NCBI GenBank assembly: GCA_947501005.1
Contig: CANMTU010000001.1
Coordinates: 2,256,501-2,320,500, forward strand
Direction of reading: 5' to 3'
Length of the DNA: 64,000 nt
Origin: an uncultured Erythrobacter sp.
GTDB taxonomy: Bacteria > Pseudomonadota > Alphaproteobacteria > Sphingomonadales > Sphingomonadaceae
The translations under genes and the position numbers were made by a program. Shown here one piece after another: positions 1 to 7,530 of this stretch (its first letter is position 1; the number at the start of each line of letters is the position of its first letter). Below the pieces are notes generated by a model that did not search any database, had not been told where the DNA came from, and was given only the letters and a program-made list of their open reading frames with translations.

Positions 1-412
1 CACAACCCGATTGCGCCACCATGCCGCTCCGGCAGGCTACAGCGTCGCCATTCGCTCGTTCGGAATAAGCGATCCCAGGATAGTCATGGTCGGTAATCGA
101 AAATATCCGAGGCCTCTCGGTTTTATCCGATGTTCCTGCAGACTTCTCGTCGAGCACGATCTCTGCCGCAAATTCAGGAAATTTGATCCGGACAAAATCA
201 TTCTCGCCGCCAACGCGTATCGAAGGGATGTATTCTGCCGGAATCGTATAGTCCCGATTGCCCAGCTGGAATTCATAAACAGCCGTTTGCTGCACCACCT
301 CAGGCTCGGGAGCTGATGACACATGGGACTTCTCGGCTCCGCTGTCATCGCCGTCGGGGACGCAGCTTGAGATCAGAAAGGCCAGCAAACATGCAAATCC
401 TGACGGCTTCAA
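1..412 (-). CDS. Putative lipoprotein, C-terminus cut by window edge
   Basis: An open frame runs off the left end of the window, so the stop is not seen. It starts at a TTG (412-410) preceded by a strong GGAGGGGG ribosome site that lies inside the last codons of the upstream antiporter, whose stop overlaps this start. The N-terminus is a short hydrophobic stretch ending in LISSC, a lipobox, with Cys about 17. A Ser/Glu/Asp-rich linker follows, then a soluble domain of at least 100 residues with no family I recognise. The overlap implies translational coupling to the antiporter. I infer a periplasm-facing lipoprotein of unknown function. Confidence 0.65.
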   Translation of the reverse strand, partial: MKPSGFACLLAFLISSCVPDGDDSGAEKSHVSSAPEPEVVQQTAVYEFQLGNRDYTIPAEYIPSIRVGGENDFVRIKFPEFAAEIVLDEKSAGTSDKTERPRIFSITDHDYPGIAYSERANGDAVACRSGMVAQSGC

Positions 413-1647
413 TGTTCCCCCTCCAGGGCGCTTTGCCGTGCCACCGCTCGATCATCGTGCTCGGCTATGGCAAGTTTTTCGGCGACCCATTTGATTGTAG
501 GTCCCTGAATAATGCTAGACAGAAGAACGACGAAAAAGACCACGTTGAAAATTGCGAACGCTCCATCCACGCCCGCGACAATCGGGAACGTCGCAAGCAC
601 GATCGGGACCGCGCCGCGCAATCCAGCCCAGGATACGAATAGTTTTGCTCTCCATCCGAACTGCCGGAAAGGCGCGAGGCATACAAAGACGCTGATCGGG
701 CGTGCCACGAGCATTAGGATGGCTGTAATTGCAAGACCCGGAACGATGACCGGACCCAGTTGCGAGGGTGTCACCAGAAGTCCCAAAGTCAGGAACATGG
801 CAACCTGGGCAAGCCATGCCATGCCGTCCTGAAAGGTGGAGACGGTGCGCTTGGCTGCATAGGGGCGGTTACCGGCAACGAGACCAGCCAGGTAGGCCGC
901 GAGAAAGCCGTTTCCCGATAACAGTTCGGCGGCACCAAACGCAATCAGGGCAGCCGCGATCGAAATTACAAATGCCAGGCCACCTTGGCGGTAACCGCCC
1001 CTCTTAAGGATCTCGGGCATGGCGAAGCCGATCCCCACGCCTGACAGGCCTCCCATTGCCATCTGAACCACGAATTCGGGTGCGAGTGCGAATGGCGAAG
1101 CGCCGGGATTGGACATGAACAGAAGCACAGCCCCGACGAGAAAGATGGCCATCGGATCGTTCGACCCGGATTCCACCTCGATCAGTGCGGGCACATCTCC
1201 GTGCAGATCCAGCCCGGTGGAACGCAAGATGGCGAACACGGCCGCAGCATCCGTAGAAGCGATGATCGCGCCCAAAAGTGCTGCCTGAGCCGGAGTTACA
1301 TTCAAAAGCAAGACGGCCGATACTGCCACCACACCTGCGCTCAGCAAGACGCCCACGGTTGCCATAGCAAGAGCGGGCCCCGCCACCCTCTTCACGTCGC
1401 GCCAATCGGTATCCAGTCCGCCTGAAAACAGGATAAAAATAAGCGATGCCATGCCAATGGCTTGAGCGAGACCGAAGTTGTCGAAGGTGATTCCGCCGGG
1501 ACCATCCACGCCCGCAAGCATACCGAGGCCGAGAAAACCGATGAGTGCAGGGAGCCCAAAACGGCTTGAAAGACTTCCGGCAATAACGGTTGCCAGAAGC
1601 AGCACGCCGATAAGAAGAAGCGTTGATTCAGTATCTAGAAACCTCAT
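409..1647 (-). CDS. Monovalent cation/proton antiporter, CPA1 family, NhaP2/CvrA-like
   Basis: The product is about 412 residues and almost entirely hydrophobic, with around 12 predicted membrane segments typical of the Na+/H+ exchanger domain. It includes the motif STDAAAVFAILR, the conserved Asp-containing ion-binding region of CPA1 proteins. It should exchange Na+ or K+ for protons across the inner membrane. NhaP2/CvrA proteins usually carry a C-terminal cytosolic TrkA-C/CorC region; this one stops soon after the membrane domain, so it is the short form. I place the start at the ATG before RFLDTESTLLLIG because the frame further upstream reads as non-protein. It is coupled to the downstream lipoprotein gene. 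Confidence 0.85.
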   Translation of the reverse strand: MRFLDTESTLLLIGVLLLATVIAGSLSSRFGLPALIGFLGLGMLAGVDGPGGITFDNFGLAQAIGMASLIFILFSGGLDTDWRDVKRVAGPALAMATVGVLLSAGVVAVSAVLLLNVTPAQAALLGAIIASTDAAAVFAILRSTGLDLHGDVPALIEVESGSNDPMAIFLVGAVLLFMSNPGASPFALAPEFVVQMAMGGLSGVGIGFAMPEILKRGGYRQGGLAFVISIAAALIAFGAAELLSGNGFLAAYLAGLVAGNRPYAAKRTVSTFQDGMAWLAQVAMFLTLGLLVTPSQLGPVIVPGLAITAILMLVARPISVFVCLAPFRQFGWRAKLFVSWAGLRGAVPIVLATFPIVAGVDGAFAIFNVVFFVVLLSSIIQGPTIKWVAEKLAIAEHDDRAVARQSALEGEH

Positions 1648-1932
1648 GGGCTTGCCGTAGCACGACAGGGAGGATTGACACTTGCTATCTTTGCCGGGCG
1701 TTCTTCTCAACCGGTCGACCCGAAAGCGGTAGCATCCTAACCTTGGCAGCATGGCGATCGATCGAACTTGGCCATGCCTTCCTGCACTGCTTCTTTAGGC
1801 AGCTTGTTAGGGAGACAGCGAGAATTGCCGTGGTTTCGAGATCAGCGCATCGAAAACGCTGTTTCGCCCTTCGGCGACTGCCAAGACTTCGACTCAACGT
1901 GGCCAGAGCATGAGCTAATCCAAGGGCGTCTC

Positions 1933-2182
1933 CTACTCTTGAGCGGGAGGGGGGGCGAGGAGATCGACACACATGGGCGCTTTGTTGCGCCATTTGCGCT
2001 CCTGCACCGAGCGTATGGACGCCAGTGTCGTGTTGCAGGTGAGGACCCCACCACTTGTGGCTGCTCCCGTGGAAGAATCGATGAGGAGGTAGCTCGCCAC
2101 CACTCCGCCACTTACCTTGAGCGGGTCTGCGCCGAAGGTCGTCGCCAAATTCTTGGTGTTCACCAAGCTTCCACCTGCTGAC
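1933..2182 (-). pseudogene. Gene fragment abutting the IS3 remnant
   Basis: A coding-like frame with strong G/C at third positions reads VNTKNLATTFGADPLKVSGG and continues to a stop at 1933. The frame stays open upstream through TSAGGSL right up to the IS-like end near 2183, so the gene was probably interrupted there and only its C-terminal 80 or so residues remain. TTG (2166) and GTG (2163) codons with a weak AGGTGGA upstream could allow it to be a short intact gene instead. I do not recognise the family. Confidence 0.4.
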
Positions 2183-2776
2183 GTGACCCCCTGCTTTTCC
2201 TCCAGTCTCGATTAGAGTCCGGCCCTGATAGAAGGACGGACGAGATGAAGAGAACGAGGTTTACGGAGGAACAGATCATCGGGGTGCTCAAGGAGGCTGA
2301 GGCGGGTGCAAAGACCGCTGACTTGGCCCGGCGGCACGGCGTGTCGGAAGCGACGATTTACAACTGGAAGTCGAAGTATGGCGGGCTGGAAGTCTCCGAA
2401 GCCCGTCGGCTGACCCGAAGGGCGGCGAAGCCAACGAGCTGGAGAGCGAGAACGCGAAGCTGAAGCGGTTGCTGCGGAGGGCGTGATGATCAACCGCAAG
2501 AAGACCCAGCGCATCTATCAGGAGGAAGGGCTGGCGGCGACGCAGTCATAAGCGTGCGGTCCACACCAAAGCACCGGCTCCGGTGCTTGCTCTCCCGAAC
2601 CAGCGCCGGAGCCTGGAGTTGGGCGCTGCGCGCCCCTCTACGCTTCGCTCCGAGTCCGTTCACGATCAGATGGCGTCTGGGCGACGGTTCCGCGTGCGTG
2701 GGCATCGTCGACGATGTGACCAGAGAGTGCCTGCGAGCGGTGCCGGACGGCAGGGGCCTTCACCGGCGATTTTTTT
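2183..2776 (+). mobile_element. Degenerate IS3-family insertion sequence remnant
   Basis: The left edge TGACCCCCTGC looks like an IS3/IS51-group terminal repeat and is followed 50 bp later by orfA. Recognisable pieces of orfA and orfB are present but broken by frameshifts, and the element stops after the middle of orfB with no right-hand terminal repeat. A complete element of this group would be about 1.2-1.5 kb, so over half is missing. It is a fossil and not mobile on its own. Confidence 0.8.
2245..2776 (+). pseudogene. IS3-family transposase OrfA/OrfB, frameshifted and truncated
   Basis: OrfA begins MKRTRFTEEQIIGVLKEAE and carries the helix-turn-helix segment HGVSEATIYNWKSKYGG. After EVSEARRL the frame is lost. 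The expected coiled-coil leucine zipper (ELESENAKLKRLL) continues in the next frame. OrfB pieces follow: NRKKTQRIYQEEGL, then LALPNQR and the catalytic-core segment IVDDVTRECL, in different frames. The DDE core is incomplete, so no active transposase can be made. Confidence 0.85.
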
Positions 2777-2839
2777 AAGAAGGATTGAGGCTTCATCTTC
2801 GTTCCTTCGTCACTACGACGAAGCCCCAATCCTCCTTAA
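2775..2839. repeat. 23-bp imperfect inverted repeat (hairpin)
   Basis: Arms at 2775-2797 and 2817-2839 match at 20 of 23 positions around a 19-nt loop. All three mismatches are A on one arm against G expected. Transcribed on the minus strand these become G.U pairs, so a minus-strand RNA could pair along the full length. No U-tract follows in that direction, so it is not a standard terminator. It sits exactly at the broken right side of the IS3 remnant. Confidence 0.6.
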
Positions 2840-3305
2840 TTCACAACCTCACTTCTGTGCCATTGATGCTGACGAGGGACAGCAGGTCACCAGACTGAAC
2901 GACATGATCTCCAAGGCATCGCAGGACATCCATGATCTGCAGGCTTGCGGTCATGATCCCATCGATGACGTGGGCTCGACCGCTTCCATGAATTTCGGAC
3001 TGTTTGCGATCATTCTGAACGAGCTGAAGGGGTCCACCCCTTCCGATTTCTGCGAGCGTGCGACACGTGCAATCCCATGACCGAGCATCTTCTTGATTTC
3101 CGATAACGAAATGTCCGCCCGTCGTTGACGCAGACGTTCGGCGTGGGGGCATGTAAATACATTCCAAGTCGATGGTATCGTTAGCGATCGACATGTCTCA
3201 ATGGGCGAGCTGGTCTTGGTCGAGCTGTCGGATCGCGAAGCCCTCAACGCATTCAGGCGGGCCGCAGACGCTCGAGTGCTCGCAAGGCGGGACATCGAAG
3301 GTAGA
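2840..3305. other. Unassigned stretch between hairpin and abiEii remnant
   Basis: Several overlapping frames stay open here on both strands for 60-140 codons, but none shows a family signature, a convincing start with ribosome site, or continuity with a neighbour. A plus-strand frame ending near 3080 and a minus-strand frame ending at 2841 are the most protein-like. It is probably decayed accessory sequence. Confidence 0.4.
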
Positions 3306-3950
3306 TCAGCGCTGGCGTGTTTGCTGGTAAGCCTGATCGATCCTTCCGATAGCCTCCATGATGCTTTCGAATGATGGGATATCACCCAGGATCATGCCAC
3401 TCATCTTTTCGTAGTCCTGCCTCATGGCGCTCTCCACGGCCTCGTGTGGCTTGATGAGGAGATTGCCATCTGCGGCTTCGTCGAGTTTCAGCCACTTGCT
3501 GGGGAAACTCATCCGTGCATGTTCTATCACGTCCGCCAAAAGATTGGCGTCCGCCATCCCAGCGCCACCGACGCCCTCCTCCATCATGGCAAGATCGTAG
3601 TAGTGGCGGGACTCGCGGTTCGCATTGCGATACACCTCCCCCGGTCCCTGAAGTGGCAATGCCGGCCGTGGAGGATGACGAGTTTGTCGAGAAAGGTTCG
3701 CTCGGCGTCGATGGTCGTTATGCCCGGTGTCCGAAGCTCCTCGTTGTCCAGTATGTCTGCGACATATGGCCTTATCTCATGCTCGTGGGCAGGTAGGGTC
3801 GCACTGCGTGCACCGCTTTCTATCTTGATGGATGGCAGAGTGTAGTCCGACCCGTCCGGCATTGCGCTTGGGTAATGGACGAAGATTGTCTGAAGTCCTT
3901 TGTCTACACTACCTAGCGTATAGGCCGTAATTCGGAATATTGCGGCTCGA
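3306..3950 (-). pseudogene. AbiEii-type nucleotidyltransferase toxin, truncated and frameshifted
   Basis: Two consecutive frames spell the C-terminal two thirds of an AbiEii/AbiGii (MenT-like) toxin. The first reads IFVHYPSAM, IKIESGARS, IDAERTFLDKLVILHG and then FRDRG; the second resumes with EVYRNANRESRHYYDLAMM. The frames join at a run of five Gs near 3647, where one more G would restore the reading. The N-terminal nucleotidyltransferase core (GGTxLSK and SEDxD motifs) is absent upstream, so it is inactive even if the frameshift were a sequencing error. No AbiEi antitoxin is visible. In the family the toxin blocks translation by modifying tRNA and causes phage abortive infection. Confidence 0.75.
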
Positions 3951-4036
3951 GATCCGTATCCAGATCTTGTGTTTTGACCTATTCCTCCAATCGCAATATC
4001 GCACCAGTAAAAGCGCTGCCGTAAGTTGACAACACG

Positions 4037-4507
4037 ATGAACCTGACCTTCGAAATTGCTCGCCTCATTACTCAGCTGGTTGGTGCGCTCATGGTGGCAC
4101 GACTAGCTGTAAATTGGGCCCTTGATCGTTATAAAAAGGAGAAAATTTGGGAAAAGCGGCTCGGTAGTTACGCAGATGTCGTCGCTGCATTGGGTGAGAT
4201 GCTGCGCCTAAACAGAGAATGGCGCCGCGCATCGTTAAGCAACACAGATGACGAAACCCAAAATGACCGTTCGCTACGCTTCAAGGAAGCGAAGCTGAAA
4301 TTGAATGAGGTTAGCGCTGTTGGGAGGTTGATTCTTCCGTCTCGCGCACAACTGATCCTAACCGAGCTCGAAGATGACCTCAATGCTACGCCACGGTTCG
4401 ACACGCGAGCGGACGCGCTCGATTGGCAGCGCGAAATCTTGTATAATACCCTTGATCGCTTGATCGAACTCGGTCGCGAGAATCTAGGCTCAGGACTCAT
4501 TGATTGA
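4037..4507 (+). CDS. Hypothetical protein with N-terminal membrane helix
   Basis: The 156-residue product starts with an amphipathic or membrane helix (residues about 5-28, IARLITQLVGALMVARLAV), followed by a charged, mostly helical soluble part rich in Arg, Glu and Leu. No family is recognised. The start ATG has only a weak purine stretch upstream. The stop lies about 50 bp before the 3' end of the convergent gene that follows. The accessory setting suggests a cargo gene of a defence island, but there is no direct evidence of function. Confidence 0.6.
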   Translation: MNLTFEIARLITQLVGALMVARLAVNWALDRYKKEKIWEKRLGSYADVVAALGEMLRLNREWRRASLSNTDDETQNDRSLRFKEAKLKLNEVSAVGRLILPSRAQLILTELEDDLNATPRFDTRADALDWQREILYNTLDRLIELGRENLGSGLID

Positions 4508-4557
4508 ACCAGAAGATGACTGTTGCGACGATGCAGATGTCGTAGAGAAATCGCGGT

Positions 4558-5664
4558 TTACCGACCGTCGAAGCGCGTCCCCTCCTTACCCGATAGACCG
4601 AGGGTCTTTTCAAGTTGTGTCGGTGGCATCATTGCGATTTGCGACCGTATGTCCAGCAGTGCGGCGCAATAGGTTATGTTCATCACTCGATAGGCTTCCA
4701 CCTTCAGTTCTTCGAATGTCAACGGCCATCGGTCCAGGTCGATGTCTTGGATAGGCATGTCAGCATCGAGATGGGCGGCACTCTGGTTCCGTTGTCGTTT
4801 CCATTGATCGAGGTTCGGATGTGGGTTCTCCGCAAGTTCGGCCAGCACCTGGGCTCCTTTCCAGCCGTCCTGTGCCCACATGCTTGCCAGACCCGGTTCT
4901 GCCAGACCGTAGTCGTTTCGGAATGCACCGTCGAACAAAGCTTCCCAGAGCGCACAATAGTCGATCAACATAATCTCGGCCATCAGGCGCAGGCAATTGG
5001 GATGCCCGGTCATCGGGAAGGACACCCGGTCGATCTGGCGAAGGGAGGTCATGATGCCGCTGACCCTCAACGTCGCATCCTGGACCGGATGGCCACCGGG
5101 GACCATCGACATGATGTCTGCCGAAGCCATTCCGGCGGGGTGCGAAGCGAAACGGAATGAGTTCGGATCGCCAAGTAGACCTTCATCCTTCCACATGGCG
5201 GGCCAAGACACATCGAAGGGATGGACGGTGCTGGCCGGGTAATTCGGATCGATGGCGAGCAAAAGGCGGTCGATCTCCTTCACGTCATCGTTCAGGATGG
5301 TGATAATCGTCGAATTGAGGTCAAGCCACGTGGTGACCATGTCCACCGCCGGTCTCTGTAAGGAATGGGCTGACATCGCATCGCGGCAGGCTTCGAGCTG
5401 ACTGCCTTCGTAATCATTTCTGAAGCATCTAATTCTTTCCGTCAGGGCCAGCACGCTTGGCGCATCGCTGGACGCGAGTTTGTTCTTCAGCCGTGGCAGC
5501 AGCTTAGAGAGCGCATCGAGTTTAATCGTGCAATGCCGAGCTACTATTCGCTTCTCCAGCTCGTATGGGATCAGTTCGATCAATGCGCAAAGCGTCGAGA
5601 AGTCGCTTATGAGGCGGGATACCTTACCTGGAAGATGCAGTGCCATGCAGGCGATATCGCTCAT
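4558..5664 (-). CDS. Hypothetical protein, 368 residues
   Basis: The frame is long with coding-like composition, starting MSDIACMALHLPGK. The product is soluble and mostly helical, with no signal peptide or membrane segment. The C-terminal half contains RQRNQSAAHLDADM, which resembles the conserved NxxAHxD-type motif of HEPN-like or AbiV-like proteins, but this is only a weak resemblance. The gene is isolated: convergent with the gene at 4037 and separated from the Panacea locus by about 260 bp. Function unknown. Confidence 0.65.
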   Translation of the reverse strand: MSDIACMALHLPGKVSRLISDFSTLCALIELIPYELEKRIVARHCTIKLDALSKLLPRLKNKLASSDAPSVLALTERIRCFRNDYEGSQLEACRDAMSAHSLQRPAVDMVTTWLDLNSTIITILNDDVKEIDRLLLAIDPNYPASTVHPFDVSWPAMWKDEGLLGDPNSFRFASHPAGMASADIMSMVPGGHPVQDATLRVSGIMTSLRQIDRVSFPMTGHPNCLRLMAEIMLIDYCALWEALFDGAFRNDYGLAEPGLASMWAQDGWKGAQVLAELAENPHPNLDQWKRQRNQSAAHLDADMPIQDIDLDRWPLTFEELKVEAYRVMNITYCAALLDIRSQIAMMPPTQLEKTLGLSGKEGTRFDGR

Positions 5665-5746
5665 TGATAAACGCTTGTCATCGGTGCCGGTGACAGCAAT
5701 TATCGCCGATTGTGCCTGAACGGTTGAGCGCTACGCACATGGGCTT

Positions 5747-5887
5747 TCAATTCTTGTTCTCGATTCGCCGTAGCTCAGCTGAGAACTGTTGGACGATTTG
5801 ACGAACGGTGCGGTCAATCGCTTTAAAAATTCTTGCGGGTGCCATGACTAGCGGCAATGGATCAGCTGGTGGGAATCCTACATTCAC
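5747..5887 (-). CDS. Possible small third gene downstream of the Panacea pair
   Basis: Right after the stop at 5929 a frame reads about 57 residues to a stop at 5747, ending RRIENKN and including the helix-like PARIFKAIDRTVRQIVQQF. There is no ATG at its beginning. A GTG at 5887 (NVGFPPADPLPLVMA) is preceded by a GGTGAG that could serve as ribosome site. It may be a small protein, or the tail of a gene degraded at its 5' end. Confidence 0.3.
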   Translation of the reverse strand: MNVGFPPADPLPLVMAPARIFKAIDRTVRQIVQQFSAELRRIENKN

Positions 5888-5928
5888 GTTATACCCAGAC
5901 TCACCGTTCGTCTCTAGCTTTATTCAGT

Positions 5929-6348
5929 TCAGAAAACGCCATGGGAACGGTCAAGCCAGATCAAGTAGAACACACTTTCCGGCATCACACCGAAGGCTCG
6001 TAGGTTGCTGCTTTTGCCTATTCGCAATTCGTAGATGGGTAACTCTCTATCGACGGATTTGGGTTTGTTGAGCTGCCACCCATTTTGGTTTCTTACCTTC
6101 GATATGATGTTCGTGCGATTTAAGTCGTTACGGGTCAATGTCCTCATTTGGCGTATTGTCGAACTGAACCGCTTCATGTCCTCAGGTTTCCAACTACCAA
6201 AACACTGATGTTTTTCGTTATAGTGCTTGAGACTGATTGAAAGTGCTTCTTTGTCCTTTTCTGCTCTTTCGCCCTCCGAACTCGCTTCGGACCCAGGAGA
6301 ACCGGCAGCTATCTGGTAGCGAGGTGTTTGACGCTTAGACTTTGCCAA
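5929..6348 (-). CDS. Putative toxin partner of Panacea-domain antitoxin
   Basis: The product is 139 residues and overlaps the upstream Panacea gene by 14 bp, the arrangement expected of a co-translated toxin-antitoxin pair. The N-terminus is charged and probably disordered. The C-terminus, ELRIGKSSNLRAFG followed by VFYLIWLDRSHGVF, resembles the end of RelE/YoeB/MqsR-fold mRNA interferases, with a basic residue and a terminal aromatic/His region. Panacea (DUF4065) antitoxins are known to neutralise varied toxins, including RelE-like ones. The toxin role is inferred from context and this weak fold resemblance. Confidence 0.55.
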   Translation of the reverse strand: MAKSKRQTPRYQIAAGSPGSEASSEGERAEKDKEALSISLKHYNEKHQCFGSWKPEDMKRFSSTIRQMRTLTRNDLNRTNIISKVRNQNGWQLNKPKSVDRELPIYELRIGKSSNLRAFGVMPESVFYLIWLDRSHGVF

Positions 6349-6817
6349 TTTTCTGTCCGTAATAGTTCTTCATAATATCGACATCAATAGTGCGGTGACT
6401 GGATGACTCCGCGGACAGACCATCGCGGCTCTTTGCCCAGGGACCATCCTTCACAGTTGCGAGTCGCGTTAGTTCATCAGGCGTGAAACCGCTGTATTCC
6501 TGAGCGACGAGCTCCAGGATTTCCAGTTTGCGGTCTTTGATTACAACTTGGACATCGAACTTGGCGATGCTGGCGGCGGCCATGTTGGCAAACCGTTCGT
6601 AGAGCGAAGGCAGAGCTGGCCCGAGCGCCCATGCTTCAATTTGTTCTTCGAAAAGCTTACGACCGGTATGAGTGACGTGCCAAGCCTGCGCGAAATACAC
6701 CAGGTTCATGACCTGGCGGAATGTAATTGTTTCGAGCTTGTTTTCATCGACGCGGTTGATGAACCAATCCGCTACGTCGTTTGCGGTTAGGTGGCGTTTT
6801 GCCATTGAGATTTCCAT
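6335..6817 (-). CDS. Panacea (DUF4065/SocA-like) domain antitoxin
   Basis: The product is 160 residues. The segment TFRQVMNLVYFAQAWHVTHTG followed by EEQIEAWALGPALPSLYERF is the diagnostic core of the Panacea/GepA/SocA family, including the WxxGPxxxxLY motif. Family members act as antitoxins or proteolytic adaptors, for example SocA of Caulobacter. The first ATG is chosen because AAGGAA lies about 7 bases upstream. The downstream gene overlaps it by 14 bp and is the likely toxin. Confidence 0.8.
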   Translation of the reverse strand: MEISMAKRHLTANDVADWFINRVDENKLETITFRQVMNLVYFAQAWHVTHTGRKLFEEQIEAWALGPALPSLYERFANMAAASIAKFDVQVVIKDRKLEILELVAQEYSGFTPDELTRLATVKDGPWAKSRDGLSAESSSHRTIDVDIMKNYYGQKIGKV

Positions 6818-6818
6818 T

Positions 6819-7381
6819 TTACCATTCCTTTATATAATTCCCTAACTCCAAATTTTCGGTAAATACTGCGCTCTGGATCGGACGAACCGATCCGGGCAGC
6901 ATCGGATCGGTGGAAAATACCGATGAATTTGTTTTACATTGGTGGGTGAGATAACCAACGAGATAGGCGCCGATAATCTCAACTTGGTCGACCAGTTGGA
7001 CGTCCTCTTGGTCAAGAAACATGACTTCCCGCAGCTTGTCGGTTAGAACCCAAACTGTCCTGTAATCATGGCAAGCCCAGACTGAAGCGCCCATGACGTG
7101 GGCGGCCATGGCACGCACGATGAGCATCGGCTCGAGTTAAAGCTGCGCTTATGGGCAAATATCGTCCCGCTTCTGATCGAGAAGATCTGCCTCCTACCTT
7201 CCTCATCCATATTGAAAACATCGTGCAAAATCAGCGTGCAGTTGGCAGGCTTCTTCAGCCGATGCTTCCTTGCTTCCCGCACCTCAGTAGTGTGGTTGCA
7301 CGCGTTACTACCGCAAGACCTTGAAAGGTTCGTCCTCTGCCGGAGCTGCTCAATCTTAGCAAAGCCCCCACAGAGCCGCGC
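6819..7381 (-). pseudogene. Hypothetical protein gene with a frameshift
   Basis: One frame reads KIEQLRQRTNLSRSCGSNAC through LKKPANCTLILHDVFNMDEE and GTIFAHKRSFNS. The next frame then carries MLIVRAMAAHVMGASVWACH to a stop at 6819. Both parts look protein-like, and a single-base change near 7125-7135 would join them. No standard start is seen in the 5' part other than a GTG at 7282. The 3' part (6819-7127) may still be made from its own ATG. It directly precedes the Panacea gene on the same strand. No family is recognised. Confidence 0.45.
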
Positions 7382-7530
7382 TCATCCAGCCACGACTATA
7401 CAGCGGTTTGGATAACGAGATAGTCGCAGTGTCCTCAGGTTTAGTAACGGACCGGAAGGACGCGCGCTTCGCGGAGAGGGGCGAGACGAGCGTTATTGCG
7501 CAAAGACGACTATTCCAGCAATGAGTGTTC

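Noticed and set aside
2020-2075. tRNA fragment as attachment site
   Set aside because: The stretch only superficially resembles a T arm and lacks the rest of a tRNA or similarity to the tRNA-Lys 3' end.
3200-3375. A 57-codon plus-strand frame starting MGELVLVELSDREAL
   Set aside because: It overlaps the abiEii remnant antisense and has no ribosome site or family resemblance.
5765-5795. tRNA-like GTAGCTCAGCTGAG sequence
   Set aside because: No acceptor or T-arm partners can be folded around it.
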